Positions 30,875-38,508 of a DNA stretch of 40,834 nucleotides are shown piece after piece. The notes under the pieces are model-generated. The model did no database searches. It was not told the DNA's origin and saw only the letters and a list, made by a program, of their open reading frames with translations. Made by a program: the position numbers and the translations under genes. The stretch is from the NCBI GenBank assembly GCA_902826795.1, contig CADEGD010000038.1:1-40834 (forward strand), in the 5' to 3' direction. This DNA comes from an uncultured Acidobacteriota bacterium (GTDB lineage Bacteria; Acidobacteriota; Blastocatellia; Pyrinomonadales; Pyrinomonadaceae). Each line of letters begins with the position of its first letter. Position 1 is the stretch's first letter.

Positions 30875-32869
30875 ATGGCAAAAAAACCAAAGAGTTGGTG
30901 GTCGCGGTGGCTTTACAAAGGAGTTCAGGAACCGGAAGGTCCGCATGAACCTGAAGGCAGGCATCACAAACATTCCTGGTGGCAGGTGATGTGCCTCACC
31001 GGCGTCGACTATTTCTCAACGCTCGGATATCAGCCCGGAATCGCCTTTCTTGCCGCGAGCGTCCTTTCTCCTTTTGCTACGTTCGTTCTCGTCCTGCTAA
31101 CGCTTTTCGGTGCGTTGCCGATGTATCGGCGAGTCGCCGAGGAAAGCCCTCACGGAGACGGCTCTATCTCGATGCTCGAGAAACTATTGTCGCGTTGGAA
31201 AGGCAAGATGTTTGTGCTGATGCTGCTCGGATTCGTCGCGACGAGCTTCATCATAACGATAACCCTCTCGGCCGCCGACGCTACGGCTCACATTCTCGAG
31301 AATCCGTTCGTCGCAGTAAGCTTTCCGATCCTCCATCACGAAGTCATCGTCACTCTTCTCCTCATTGGGCTGTTGGGGATCGTTTTCCTGAAAGGATTTA
31401 ATGAGGCGATCGGGATCGCCGTTTTTATTGTCGTTGCCTTCATCCTCTTGAATGTCGTTACGATCAGCGTGGGAATTTATGAGATCTTCTGGAGGCATCC
31501 TGAGGCATTCGCAAACTGGAAAGCGGCGGTTTGGGCGAGCCCGAAAGTAGAGGGAAGCATTCTGTGGCTGGCAGTCGCGGCCCTGTACGTATTCCCGAAA
31601 CTCGCTCTTGGGCTTTCGGGATTCGAGACCGGAGTCGTCGTGATGCCGCTGGTGAAAGGCGACGGTGAGCCTGACGAACCAAAGCATTATTCGGAGAGTT
31701 CGATGTCGGATCAGGAAGTTTCCGACAGTAAGGAGTTGCAGGGAAGGATACGCAACGGCAAAAAACTGCTGACCGCGGCCGCATTGATCATGAGCGTGAT
31801 GCTGGTCGGCAGCAGCATCATTACGTCGATGCTGATTCCGCCGGCGGAGTTTCAGGTCGGCGGCCAGGCCTACGGCAGAGCACTTTCGTACCTGGCTCAC
31901 AAGATGCTCGGGGATGTGTTCGGAACGATTTACGATATCTCGACGATCTCGATCCTTTGGTTTGCGGGAGCGTCGGCCATGGCCGGCCTGCTGAATATCG
32001 TTCCGCGCTATTTGCCTAGATACGGAATGGCTCCTGATTGGGCGAGGGCAACGCGTCCGCTCGTATTGGTCTTCACGGGCATCTGCTTTCTGGTGACTAT
32101 TCTTTTCCAGGCCGATGTTGCGGCACAGGGCGGAGCGTATGCGACGGGTGTCTTGGCGTTGATGACTTCGGCGTGCGTCGCGGTCACGATCTCGGCGTGG
32201 AGGAAGAATCAGACCTCATGGATATTTTTCTTGATCGTGACGCTGATCTTTATCTATACAACGGCGGTCAATATTATCGAGCAGCCAAGCGGGATCCAGA
32301 TCGCCCTGCTTTTTATCTTTGCGATCATCGCGGCATCTTTTGTGTCGCGAGCCCTGCGTACAACTGAGATCAGGATCGAGAACATTACGTTCGATGAGAC
32401 GGCGTTAAAGTTCATCGATGAGGTTGTTGCTGAAGGCGACATCCGCATCGTCACGAACCGCCGGGAAACGGGTGACGTGACGGAATACCGATTTAAGGAA
32501 CACGAGAAACGGATCGACAATCATATTCCGTCGACCGACCCGATACTTTTCTACGAGATCGATATCGGAGACGCGTCCGAGTTCACGGGCGGACTCACTA
32601 TTCGCGGCGTTGATATAGATGGGTACAAGATTCTCCGGACCGAAGCTCCGGCGGTTCCGAATGCGATCGCCGCATTGCTCCTTAACGTTCGCGACCGTAC
32701 CGGTAAGATACCGCACGTTTACTTCGGCTGGAGCGAGGGAAATCCGATCATGTATCTTGCTCGCTATATTTTATTCGGCGAAGGCGATACGGCGCCGGTA
32801 ACGCGCGAGATCCTAAGGCAGGCCGAGGAAGATCCAGAACTGCGGCCGAGCGTTCATGTAGGTGGTTGA
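30875..32869 (+). CDS. APC-superfamily permease, probable potassium transporter controlled by c-di-AMP
   Basis: The 664-residue protein has a basic/His-rich cytoplasmic N-terminus (~40 residues) and about twelve membrane helices (from [27 protein letters not shown] to about residue 490). It has the helix-1 break GYQPGIAF and [15 protein letters not shown] after helix 2. A ~170-residue soluble C-terminal domain (from [19 protein letters not shown]) recalls the tail of KimA-type K+ uptake proteins. Together with the upstream ydaO riboswitch this points to potassium import restricted when c-di-AMP is high. Amino-acid transport cannot be excluded, since the superfamily is mostly amino-acid permeases. 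No ribosome-binding site is obvious. The stop abuts the end of the convergent zinc-ribbon gene. Confidence 0.87.
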   Translation: MAKKPKSWWSRWLYKGVQEPEGPHEPEGRHHKHSWWQVMCLTGVDYFSTLGYQPGIAFLAASVLSPFATFVLVLLTLFGALPMYRRVAEESPHGDGSISMLEKLLSRWKGKMFVLMLLGFVATSFIITITLSAADATAHILENPFVAVSFPILHHEVIVTLLLIGLLGIVFLKGFNEAIGIAVFIVVAFILLNVVTISVGIYEIFWRHPEAFANWKAAVWASPKVEGSILWLAVAALYVFPKLALGLSGFETGVVVMPLVKGDGEPDEPKHYSESSMSDQEVSDSKELQGRIRNGKKLLTAAALIMSVMLVGSSIITSMLIPPAEFQVGGQAYGRALSYLAHKMLGDVFGTIYDISTISILWFAGASAMAGLLNIVPRYLPRYGMAPDWARATRPLVLVFTGICFLVTILFQADVAAQGGAYATGVLALMTSACVAVTISAWRKNQTSWIFFLIVTLIFIYTTAVNIIEQPSGIQIALLFIFAIIAASFVSRALRTTEIRIENITFDETALKFIDEVVAEGDIRIVTNRRETGDVTEYRFKEHEKRIDNHIPSTDPILFYEIDIGDASEFTGGLTIRGVDIDGYKILRTEAPAVPNAIAALLLNVRDRTGKIPHVYFGWSEGNPIMYLARYILFGEGDTAPVTREILRQAEEDPELRPSVHVGG

Positions 32870-33256
32870 TCAGGACTGCACGTTCAGCACCGAGGGATTC
32901 ATGTCCAGGAAGCACGAGCGGCAGAAGACCGGCCGGCCTTGAGACGGATAGAAAGGAACGGTTGTAGATTCGCCGCACCGGGCGCATTTGACAGAAACTT
33001 CGATCCGCTGTCGAACGCCAGACGATTGCGATGCCGCTATCGCAGCGAGACGGTCGTTCTTGGCCTGCTTACATTCTTTACACCGCTTTGGCGGGTTTTG
33101 AAGCTTTTTATCTCTAAAGAAGGCCTGTTCACCCGCGGTCCAAATAAAGTCGCGCGTACAGTCTATGCAGAGGATCGTCTTGTCTTCAAACTCCGACTCA
33201 GCACTCGTGGAAGTTATTACTTCGGCTGTTCGACCGTTGAAATTGCTGTCAGACAT
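32870..33256 (-). CDS. Double zinc-ribbon protein
   Basis: The 128-residue product has two four-Cys clusters. The first is CIDC (30-33) with CKEC (59-62), with RDFIWTAGEQAFFRDKKLQNPPKRC between, a pattern shared with the probable zinc-ribbon (zf-trcl) family. The second is CARC (91-94) with CRSC (112-115), containing PFYPSQGRPVFC. The N-terminal ~25 residues are Ser/Glu-rich and disordered. It is likely a cytoplasmic nucleic-acid-binding or regulatory protein; function unknown. Divergent from purD, with a 207-nt gap, and its 3' end abuts the permease stop. Confidence 0.8.
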   Translation of the reverse strand: MSDSNFNGRTAEVITSTSAESEFEDKTILCIDCTRDFIWTAGEQAFFRDKKLQNPPKRCKECKQAKNDRLAAIAASQSSGVRQRIEVSVKCARCGESTTVPFYPSQGRPVFCRSCFLDMNPSVLNVQS

Positions 33257-33431
33257 ACCAACTTATTACTACATGCGGGAGTTTGGCCAAAATCACGAAT
33301 TAGACTCGCCCGTGTTGAGTTCAAGATAACAGGCAAACACGCTACGATGACTCAAAACCGCTTGGTGGCGACCTTGGTCGGCAGAATCTAATTGTCGAGA
33401 TAAAGGCGTTAAGCGCGGCCAAGGCAAAGTA

Positions 33432-33437
33432 TATAAT
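33432..33437 (+). promoter_or_regulatory. Candidate purD -10 box
   Basis: Perfect TATAAT 26 nt before the purD ATG; the -35 region is weak (TTAAGC). A short leader of about 20 nt without a clear ribosome-binding site is predicted. Confidence 0.4.
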
Positions 33438-33463
33438 ATATCGTTAACATACAAAAGCAATCT

Positions 33464-34726
33464 ATGAATATTCTTGTGGTCGGATCGGGCGGTCGTGAAC
33501 ACGCGATCTGCGAAGCGTTTTCGCGAAGCTCCCGAGTTGCCAAGATTTATTGCGCAAACGGAAATGCAGGAATCGCGACGATAGCCGAATGCGTTCCGAT
33601 CAAACCTGAAGAGATCGAGAAACTTGTCACCTTCGCCGTCGAGAACGCTATCGATCTGACATTTGTCGGCGGCGAGACGGCGTTGGCTCTCGGTATAGTC
33701 GACGAGTTTGAGCGGCGTGGAACTAGCATTATCGGCCCCACGAAAGCGGCCGCGGAGTTGGAAGCGAGCAAGGCGTTCTCAAAAGACTTCATGTCACGTC
33801 ACGGCGTACCGACTGCGGTTTATCGTAACGCCGATTCTGCTGACGAGGCAGTTTCGGTATTGAACGACGCAACCTTCGGAGACGAATCGGCGCCTGTTGT
33901 CGTAAAAGCGGACGGCCTCGCGGCGGGAAAGGGCGTGGTCGTCGCGTCGAACAGGCAAGACGCTATTGACGCCATCACAAATCTTGCGAACGTAGTCGGG
34001 AGCGAGGCGGCGTCGAAGATCGTGCTCGAAGAATGCCTGATCGGAAGGGAAGTATCGCTTATCATGTTCGCGGATGGCGAGGACTTTGCATTGATGCCGC
34101 CGACGCGCGACCACAAACGGATCGGCGAGGGCGACACTGGCCCGAACACGGGCGGAATGGGCACGATCACTGATGCAGCGTTGCTAACCGGAGAACAAAC
34201 CGAATCGATCGTTGAGGACATCATCAAACCGACGCTGAAAGGGTGCAAAGAAGAGGGGTTTCCGTTTCGCGGCATCCTGTTCTTGGGGCTGATGATGACT
34301 GCTGAAGGGCCGAAGCTGCTCGAATACAACGTACGATTCGGCGACCCGGAAACGCAGTCTATCCTCGTGCGGCTTAAAACCGATCTCGTCGAAATTTGTG
34401 AGGCGATGCTCGATGGCAGTCTGGGTAAGTTCGACATCAAATGGAAACCCGGCAGCTCGGCAACGGTCGTGCTGGCGGCGGAAGGTTATCCGTATAATCC
34501 TCGCAAAGGCGATGTGATCAGCGGCCTCGACGATGTAATTGACGCTACGGTTTTTCATGCCGGAACTGCTATGAATGATTCCGGAGAGATCGTCACGTCC
34601 GGCGGCCGCGTGCTCGGCGTTACCGCGACTGCCGACTCTCTCGATCAAGCGCTTTCGATTTGTTATCGCGAAGTGTCGAAAATCAGCTTCGAAGGTATGC
34701 AGTATCGTCGCGACATCGGGCGCTAG
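33464..34726 (+). CDS. purD: Phosphoribosylamine-glycine ligase
   Basis: The 420-residue enzyme is a full-length GAR synthetase, joining glycine to phosphoribosylamine with ATP in purine synthesis. It starts MNILVVGSGGREHAIC (N-domain loop), continues FVGGETALALGIVD, FSKDFMSRHGVPTAVY (ATP-grasp start), PVVVKADGLAAGKGVVVA, LEECLIGREVSLIMFADG, PTRDHKRIGEGDTGPNTGGMG and LEYNVRFGDPETQ (metal-binding), and ends with the C-domain LGVTATADSLDQAL. No other pur genes are adjacent. The stop overlaps the stop of the convergent metalloprotease gene by 4 nt (CTAG). Confidence 0.97.
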   Translation: MNILVVGSGGREHAICEAFSRSSRVAKIYCANGNAGIATIAECVPIKPEEIEKLVTFAVENAIDLTFVGGETALALGIVDEFERRGTSIIGPTKAAAELEASKAFSKDFMSRHGVPTAVYRNADSADEAVSVLNDATFGDESAPVVVKADGLAAGKGVVVASNRQDAIDAITNLANVVGSEAASKIVLEECLIGREVSLIMFADGEDFALMPPTRDHKRIGEGDTGPNTGGMGTITDAALLTGEQTESIVEDIIKPTLKGCKEEGFPFRGILFLGLMMTAEGPKLLEYNVRFGDPETQSILVRLKTDLVEICEAMLDGSLGKFDIKWKPGSSATVVLAAEGYPYNPRKGDVISGLDDVIDATVFHAGTAMNDSGEIVTSGGRVLGVTATADSLDQALSICYREVSKISFEGMQYRRDIGR

Positions 34727-35637
34727 CTGACGGCTTTCTGCTTCTTCTCAAAGTCAGCGGCTTCCGACATCCGATATTTTTTAGCGAAGGCAACCAGCCG
34801 CTTATATCTTTCGAGCGGCTTTTCTTTGTTCATCCACGCGATCTTCGCCATGCATTCGGGACAGGCGTCGATCGGCCAGCGGTCGGTTTCGGCGATGTGG
34901 TTAGACCCGCTCATCACGCATTCATACTTGGTGCAGTGGCGGAAGGAGAACATATGGCCTGTTTCGTGCGCGGCGATCTTCATCGTGCGGCGTAGAAACG
35001 TGTCGAACGTAGCCTGACCGTCCAGACGATACAGCGACCAAACGCCAACGCGTTTCTCGAGGCTCGCTTGGCCGAAGACGTAGTTCATCGTCGGATCGGG
35101 ATAAAGGTCTTCGTTGGTGAACGCGATCAGGGCGGCGCCATCTTTGGGGAGCAGCGGCGGCAGTATTTTTTCGAGAAGATATCCCGAACGTAGCTGTCGA
35201 TGGGCGGGGTAGTCGATTATCCTTTGATCCGGTTCCTTCAGCTTTGGAGGTGCGGGTTTGAGCGGAAGTGCCTTCACGGGAAGGCCAAAGAACGCCTCAA
35301 GATAATCACTTGTTGTCTCGATCACCTGCGACTGCTGCGCCGTAAACTTCCCGATCGGCTGGACGTAAATGATCTTGCGGTCCTCCGTTGGAACCGTTGG
35401 ATTTCCGCCGATGTATTCGTCAAATGTCTGCCCGCCTTCTTTATTGTCAGTTAACCAATCATAAGGCCCCGGCTTACCCATCGGTTTGAAGAACGGCTCT
35501 ATCTTTTTTATGTCACCTCGAAGCAATTCGATCTGAGGATCGATAGCGAGGGAGTCAGACGCGGTTTCATTGTTTACGCAGGCAGCGAATGCAATGGCGG
35601 CGAATGCGAGCAGAAGATTTTTTTTAACAGTTTTCAG
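34723..35637 (-). CDS. Archaemetzincin-type zinc protease, predicted lipoprotein with CTG start
   Basis: The catalytic signature is HETGHMFSFRHCTKYECVM (HExxHxxxxxHC-x4-CxM) followed by CPECMAKI, the exact cysteine pattern of archaemetzincin (peptidase M54). A conventional TTG start at 35526 would give 267 residues starting MLRGDIKKIEPFF, but the same frame continues upstream without a stop. It encodes KKNLLLAFAAIAFAACVNNE, a lipoprotein signal with Cys, followed by a Ser/Asp linker. The only initiation-like codon before the next stop is CTG (35637-35635) with GGAAG 7 nt upstream. The annotated extent uses this codon; a sequencing error in the A8 tract is an alternative. Predicted periplasmic, membrane-anchored aminopeptidase-like enzyme. 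It follows aroC. Confidence 0.85.
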   Translation of the reverse strand: MKTVKKNLLLAFAAIAFAACVNNETASDSLAIDPQIELLRGDIKKIEPFFKPMGKPGPYDWLTDNKEGGQTFDEYIGGNPTVPTEDRKIIYVQPIGKFTAQQSQVIETTSDYLEAFFGLPVKALPLKPAPPKLKEPDQRIIDYPAHRQLRSGYLLEKILPPLLPKDGAALIAFTNEDLYPDPTMNYVFGQASLEKRVGVWSLYRLDGQATFDTFLRRTMKIAAHETGHMFSFRHCTKYECVMSGSNHIAETDRWPIDACPECMAKIAWMNKEKPLERYKRLVAFAKKYRMSEAADFEKKQKAVS

Positions 35638-35662
35638 TTCTCAGCTTCCAGTCTTCAGTTTT
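35628..35662. repeat. Heptanucleotide tandem repeat (5 units)
   Basis: Five 7-nt units in register: CAGTTTT, CAGTTCT, CAGCTTC, CAGTCTT, CAGTTTT. It occupies most of the aroC-archaemetzincin gap and contains the proposed CTG start of the latter. Confidence 0.8.
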
Positions 35663-35677
35663 TTTGGACGCGACGGT

Positions 35678-36883
35678 TTAGTAGGCTTCGAGAGACGTTC
35701 TGTACGAATCGAAGTTGCGTTTCATCTCTTCCATTGAATCGCCGCCGAACTTCTCGCGGAACGAGTTTGCGAGGACAATGGCGAGCATTGCTTCGCCGAT
35801 GACTCCGGCGGCGGGTACGGCTGTGATGTCGGAGCGTTCGAAGGCGGCTAAGTCTTCTTGCTTCGTTTCGATGTCGACTGAGTGGAGTGCCTTGCGAAGT
35901 GTCGAGATCGGTTTGAGATAGCCTCGCACGCGAAGCTCCTCACCGTTGGTGATGCCGCCTTCGAGTCCGCCCGCTCGGTTAGTAGAGCGGGTGAAGCCGC
36001 TGCCGTCGTGAAAGATCTCGTCGTGAACTTCAGAGCCGAAGCGTCCGGCGTTGGAGACGGCGGTGCCGAGTTCGACAGCCTTCACGGCCTGGATCGACAT
36101 GAACGCCTGCGCGATGCGGCCGTCGAGCTTTTCGTACCACGAGGTATGCGAGCCGAGGCCCGGCATGACTCCCTTCGCGACGACCTCGAAAATCCCGCCT
36201 AGCGTATCGCCCTTGGCTTTGGCGGTGTCGACGAGCGCGACCATCTCCGCCTCGACTGCTTTATCTGCACATGCGAGCGGTGAATCTCTTTCGATGGCCG
36301 AGATGTCTTCCCAGGTCTTCTCAATGGGTGTTTCGGGTATCGATCCTAGCTTGATGACGTGGCTTTTTATATCGACGCCGAATTGAGCAAGTAGCTGTTT
36401 CGCCAACGCTCCGGCGGCGACTCGTGCGGCAGTTTCGCGCGCTGACGCACGTTCGAGAATGTCGCGAAGATCGCGGGCGGCAAACTTTTGTCCGCCAGCG
36501 AGATCGGCGTGGCCGGGACGCGGGCGAGTTACCACGCGTCGAACTTTCGGTGCTCCATCATTTTCTAAGACGACCGGCTCATCTACGCTCGGGGCGGTCA
36601 GCGGCTCGGCGGACATCACTTCTTGCCAGTGAACGAAGTCGCGGTTCTCGATGATCATCGTGATCGGCGAACCGATCGTCCGTCCGTGACGAACGCCGGA
36701 GAGAAACTCGACCTTGTCCGACTCGATCTTCATCCGCCCTCCGCGGCCGTAACCCTGCTGCCGCCTCCACAATTCGTAGTCGATCGCATCTTTATCAACA
36801 GGCATGCCAGCGGGCAAGCCCTCCACTATCGTGACAAGAGCCTTACCGTGTGATTCACCGGCAGTTGTGAATTTGAAGAACAT
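35678..36883 (-). CDS. aroC: Chorismate synthase
   Basis: The 401-residue product has all the chorismate synthase blocks: [25 protein letters not shown] at the N-terminus, [127 protein letters not shown] and a C-terminal [20 protein letters not shown]. It converts EPSP to chorismate with reduced FMN, the last step of the shikimate pathway. It lies in a minus-strand series (RecG, RsmD, EamA, AroC, archaemetzincin) with no other aro genes. Confidence 0.97.
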   Translation of the reverse strand: MFFKFTTAGESHGKALVTIVEGLPAGMPVDKDAIDYELWRRQQGYGRGGRMKIESDKVEFLSGVRHGRTIGSPITMIIENRDFVHWQEVMSAEPLTAPSVDEPVVLENDGAPKVRRVVTRPRPGHADLAGGQKFAARDLRDILERASARETAARVAAGALAKQLLAQFGVDIKSHVIKLGSIPETPIEKTWEDISAIERDSPLACADKAVEAEMVALVDTAKAKGDTLGGIFEVVAKGVMPGLGSHTSWYEKLDGRIAQAFMSIQAVKAVELGTAVSNAGRFGSEVHDEIFHDGSGFTRSTNRAGGLEGGITNGEELRVRGYLKPISTLRKALHSVDIETKQEDLAAFERSDITAVPAAGVIGEAMLAIVLANSFREKFGGDSMEEMKRNFDSYRTSLEAY

Positions 36884-36892
36884 AGATCAATT

Positions 36893-36970
36893 AACCGCGG
36901 ATGAACGCAGATAAACGCCGATATTAAAATAAAATGCAGCATCAGCGTTTATCGGCGTCCATCTGCGGTT
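36893..36970. repeat. Inverted pair of a 30-nt intergenic repeat
   Basis: Left arm 36893-36922 (starts AACCGCGGATGAACGCAGAT) and right arm 36941-36970 in inverse orientation match at 26 of 30 positions, with an 18-nt loop. The right arm overlaps the end of the EamA gene and supplies its last residues and stop. The family with core CGCAGATAAACGC is commonly dispersed between genes of varied bacteria. Confidence 0.75.
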
Positions 36971-37841
36971 TAAGTGCCTTTCGCCTTATGACGATCAATC
37001 CAATACTTGCGATGATCAGCAGGCCGCCGAAAAATGTTTGCGGCGGCAGCATCTCTCCCAGGAAGACCGCTCCGATGACGACTGCGAGCAGCGGCGTTAC
37101 CAGCGAGATCATCATTGCCTTGGTCGATTCGATTCTACTCAACAGCCAATAGTAAAGCCAAAACGCGGCAATCGTGCCGGCGACGGTGAGATAGACGACG
37201 CAGCCGATGGCGGTCCAACTCCAGTTGAGTTTGAGCGGATTGCCCTCGGCGGCCAGTGCGTAGATGACGATCGCGGGAAGCCCGCAGATCATCTGCGAAA
37301 ATACGAGCGTCGCCGGATGTAGTGCGCTGGCCTTAGCTTTGATAAGGATCGAAGCTTGAGCGGCTGCGTAAGCTCCGGCGACTATTGCGAGGCAGCCAAG
37401 AAAAGCCATTCTGCTTTCGACTCTGAGTTGGTCGATAAAGATCACCGCGACACCGATGACGCCAACGGCGACTCCAATAATCTTGGCTTTCGTCATCTTT
37501 TCGCTTGGCAGAAAGATCCACGCGAGCAGGAGGCCAAAGACCGTGATCGTCGCTTGAAGGACGGCTGCGAGCCCGGACGTGATGTATTGCTCGCTCCAGA
37601 AGACGGCGCTGTAGTTGAGTGAAAACTGCAGAAAGCCTGTCAACGCGATCAGCTTCCATTCGCTCCGCGTCGACGGCATCCGGAAGCCGAGGAGCTTTAT
37701 CAGCGGTGCGAGGATCACGATTGCGAGTCCGAACCGAGCGGCGGCAAACGTTATCGGCGGAAGTTCCACGAGGCCGATCTTGATGAAGATCCACGTAGAA
37801 CCCCAGATCAGGCAAAGGATGATCCAAACGAGGACGTTCAT
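36942..37841 (-). CDS. EamA/DMT-family permease
   Basis: A 299-residue, ten-helix transporter with two EamA repeats: NVLVWIILCLIWGSTWIFIKIG, ITFAAARFGLAIVILAPLIKLLGF, FSLNYSAVFWSEQYITSGLAAVLQATITVFGLLLAW (repeat 1) and LAIVAGAYAAAQASILIKAK through STKAMMISLVTPLLAVVIGAVFLGEMLPPQTFFGGLLIIASIGLIV (repeat 2). IWGSTWIFIKIG matches the RhaT/YdcZ-like subgroup; the substrate is unknown. The last ten residues (LKPQMDADKR) are encoded by an intergenic repeat arm, so the native C-terminus has been extended or replaced. It lies between rsmD (54-nt gap with a hairpin) and aroC. Confidence 0.9.
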   Translation of the reverse strand: MNVLVWIILCLIWGSTWIFIKIGLVELPPITFAAARFGLAIVILAPLIKLLGFRMPSTRSEWKLIALTGFLQFSLNYSAVFWSEQYITSGLAAVLQATITVFGLLLAWIFLPSEKMTKAKIIGVAVGVIGVAVIFIDQLRVESRMAFLGCLAIVAGAYAAAQASILIKAKASALHPATLVFSQMICGLPAIVIYALAAEGNPLKLNWSWTAIGCVVYLTVAGTIAAFWLYYWLLSRIESTKAMMISLVTPLLAVVIGAVFLGEMLPPQTFFGGLLIIASIGLIVIRRKALKPQMDADKR

Positions 37842-37851
37842 AGGTCGCAGC

Positions 37852-37881
37852 TCGGAGTTCCGGCTAAAGCTGGAACTCCGA
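37852..37881. repeat. Long perfect hairpin between rsmD and EamA genes
   Basis: TCGGAGTTCCGGCT (37852-37865) pairs with AGCTGGAACTCCGA (37868-37881), one G-T in 14 bp. No T-run follows on the minus strand. It is an intergenic palindrome that may process or stabilise the mRNA, similar in style to the GC-NNN-GC hairpins after glnA. Confidence 0.6.
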
Positions 37882-37895
37882 ACTTTGGTGTTGAT

Positions 37896-38447
37896 CTAGG
37901 TTCTCTCATAAAAACTGAGGCTCGTTTCGCCTTGTTTCAAGATCCGCCATCGACGGAGCTCGCCGATCGCGTCGGGTAGCGTGGTTTTCGAATGATGTTC
38001 GGCGATCAGCATTCCACCATCGTTCAGCAGATTGCTTTCAGGCGTGCCGAACTCGAAAAGGACAACGCCGTAGTCCGAATCGTACGGCGGGTCGAAAAAA
38101 GCTATATCCCAGCCGGTTTCGTGTTTTCTGCCGGTAAAGTTTTCAGCGCTATTCGCAAGCACCTCGGTTCGCTCCTCCGGGATTCCGAGCAGGTCGAGGT
38201 TTTCTTCGATCAGCGCACAGGCCTTACGCGAACGGTCGACGAAGGTTACATGGGAAGCACCGCGAGACAGCGCCTCGATCCCGATAGCCCCACTTCCTGA
38301 ACAAAGATCGAGGAACCGGGCTTCTTCGATGTTTGGCGAAATCACGTTAAAAAGGGTTTCGCGAAGCCGGTCTGAGGTCGGCCGCGTCCGGGAATCCGGC
38401 GGACTCTTTATTATCCGCCCGCCGTATTCGCCAGAAATGATCCGCAT
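37896..38447 (-). CDS. rsmD: 16S rRNA (guanine(966)-N2)-methyltransferase
   Basis: This 183-residue protein begins MRIISGEYGGRIIKSPPDSR, the RsmD N-terminus that contacts RNA, with RPTSDRLRETLFNVI following. The SAM-binding motif I is FLDLCSGSGAIGIEALSRGA (about 45-64), and the catalytic motif IV is DPPY (119-122). It methylates G966 of 16S rRNA in the small subunit. TAGACT lies 6 nt before the ATG, suggesting a near-leaderless transcript, though AGGA is also present very close. It follows recG on the same strand with a terminator-like hairpin between. Confidence 0.95.
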   Translation of the reverse strand: MRIISGEYGGRIIKSPPDSRTRPTSDRLRETLFNVISPNIEEARFLDLCSGSGAIGIEALSRGASHVTFVDRSRKACALIEENLDLLGIPEERTEVLANSAENFTGRKHETGWDIAFFDPPYDSDYGVVLFEFGTPESNLLNDGGMLIAEHHSKTTLPDAIGELRRWRILKQGETSLSFYERT

Positions 38448-38487
38448 TGTCCTAGTCTAGCGGATTGAATCGTGGCTGTCAGAAAAG

Positions 38488-38507
38488 GGCAAGCACGGAT
38501 GCTTGCC
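38488..38507 (-). terminator. Terminator after recG
   Basis: GGCAAGCA/TGCTTGCC stem (38507-38500 with 38495-38488 on the minus strand), loop TCCG, followed by CTTTTC. An outer TGGCTG/CAGCCA pair extends it. It begins at the recG stop. Confidence 0.6.
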
Positions 38508-38508
38508 G

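Noticed and set aside
35628..35662. CRISPR array
   Set aside because: Seven-nt period with no spacers; it is a short tandem repeat.
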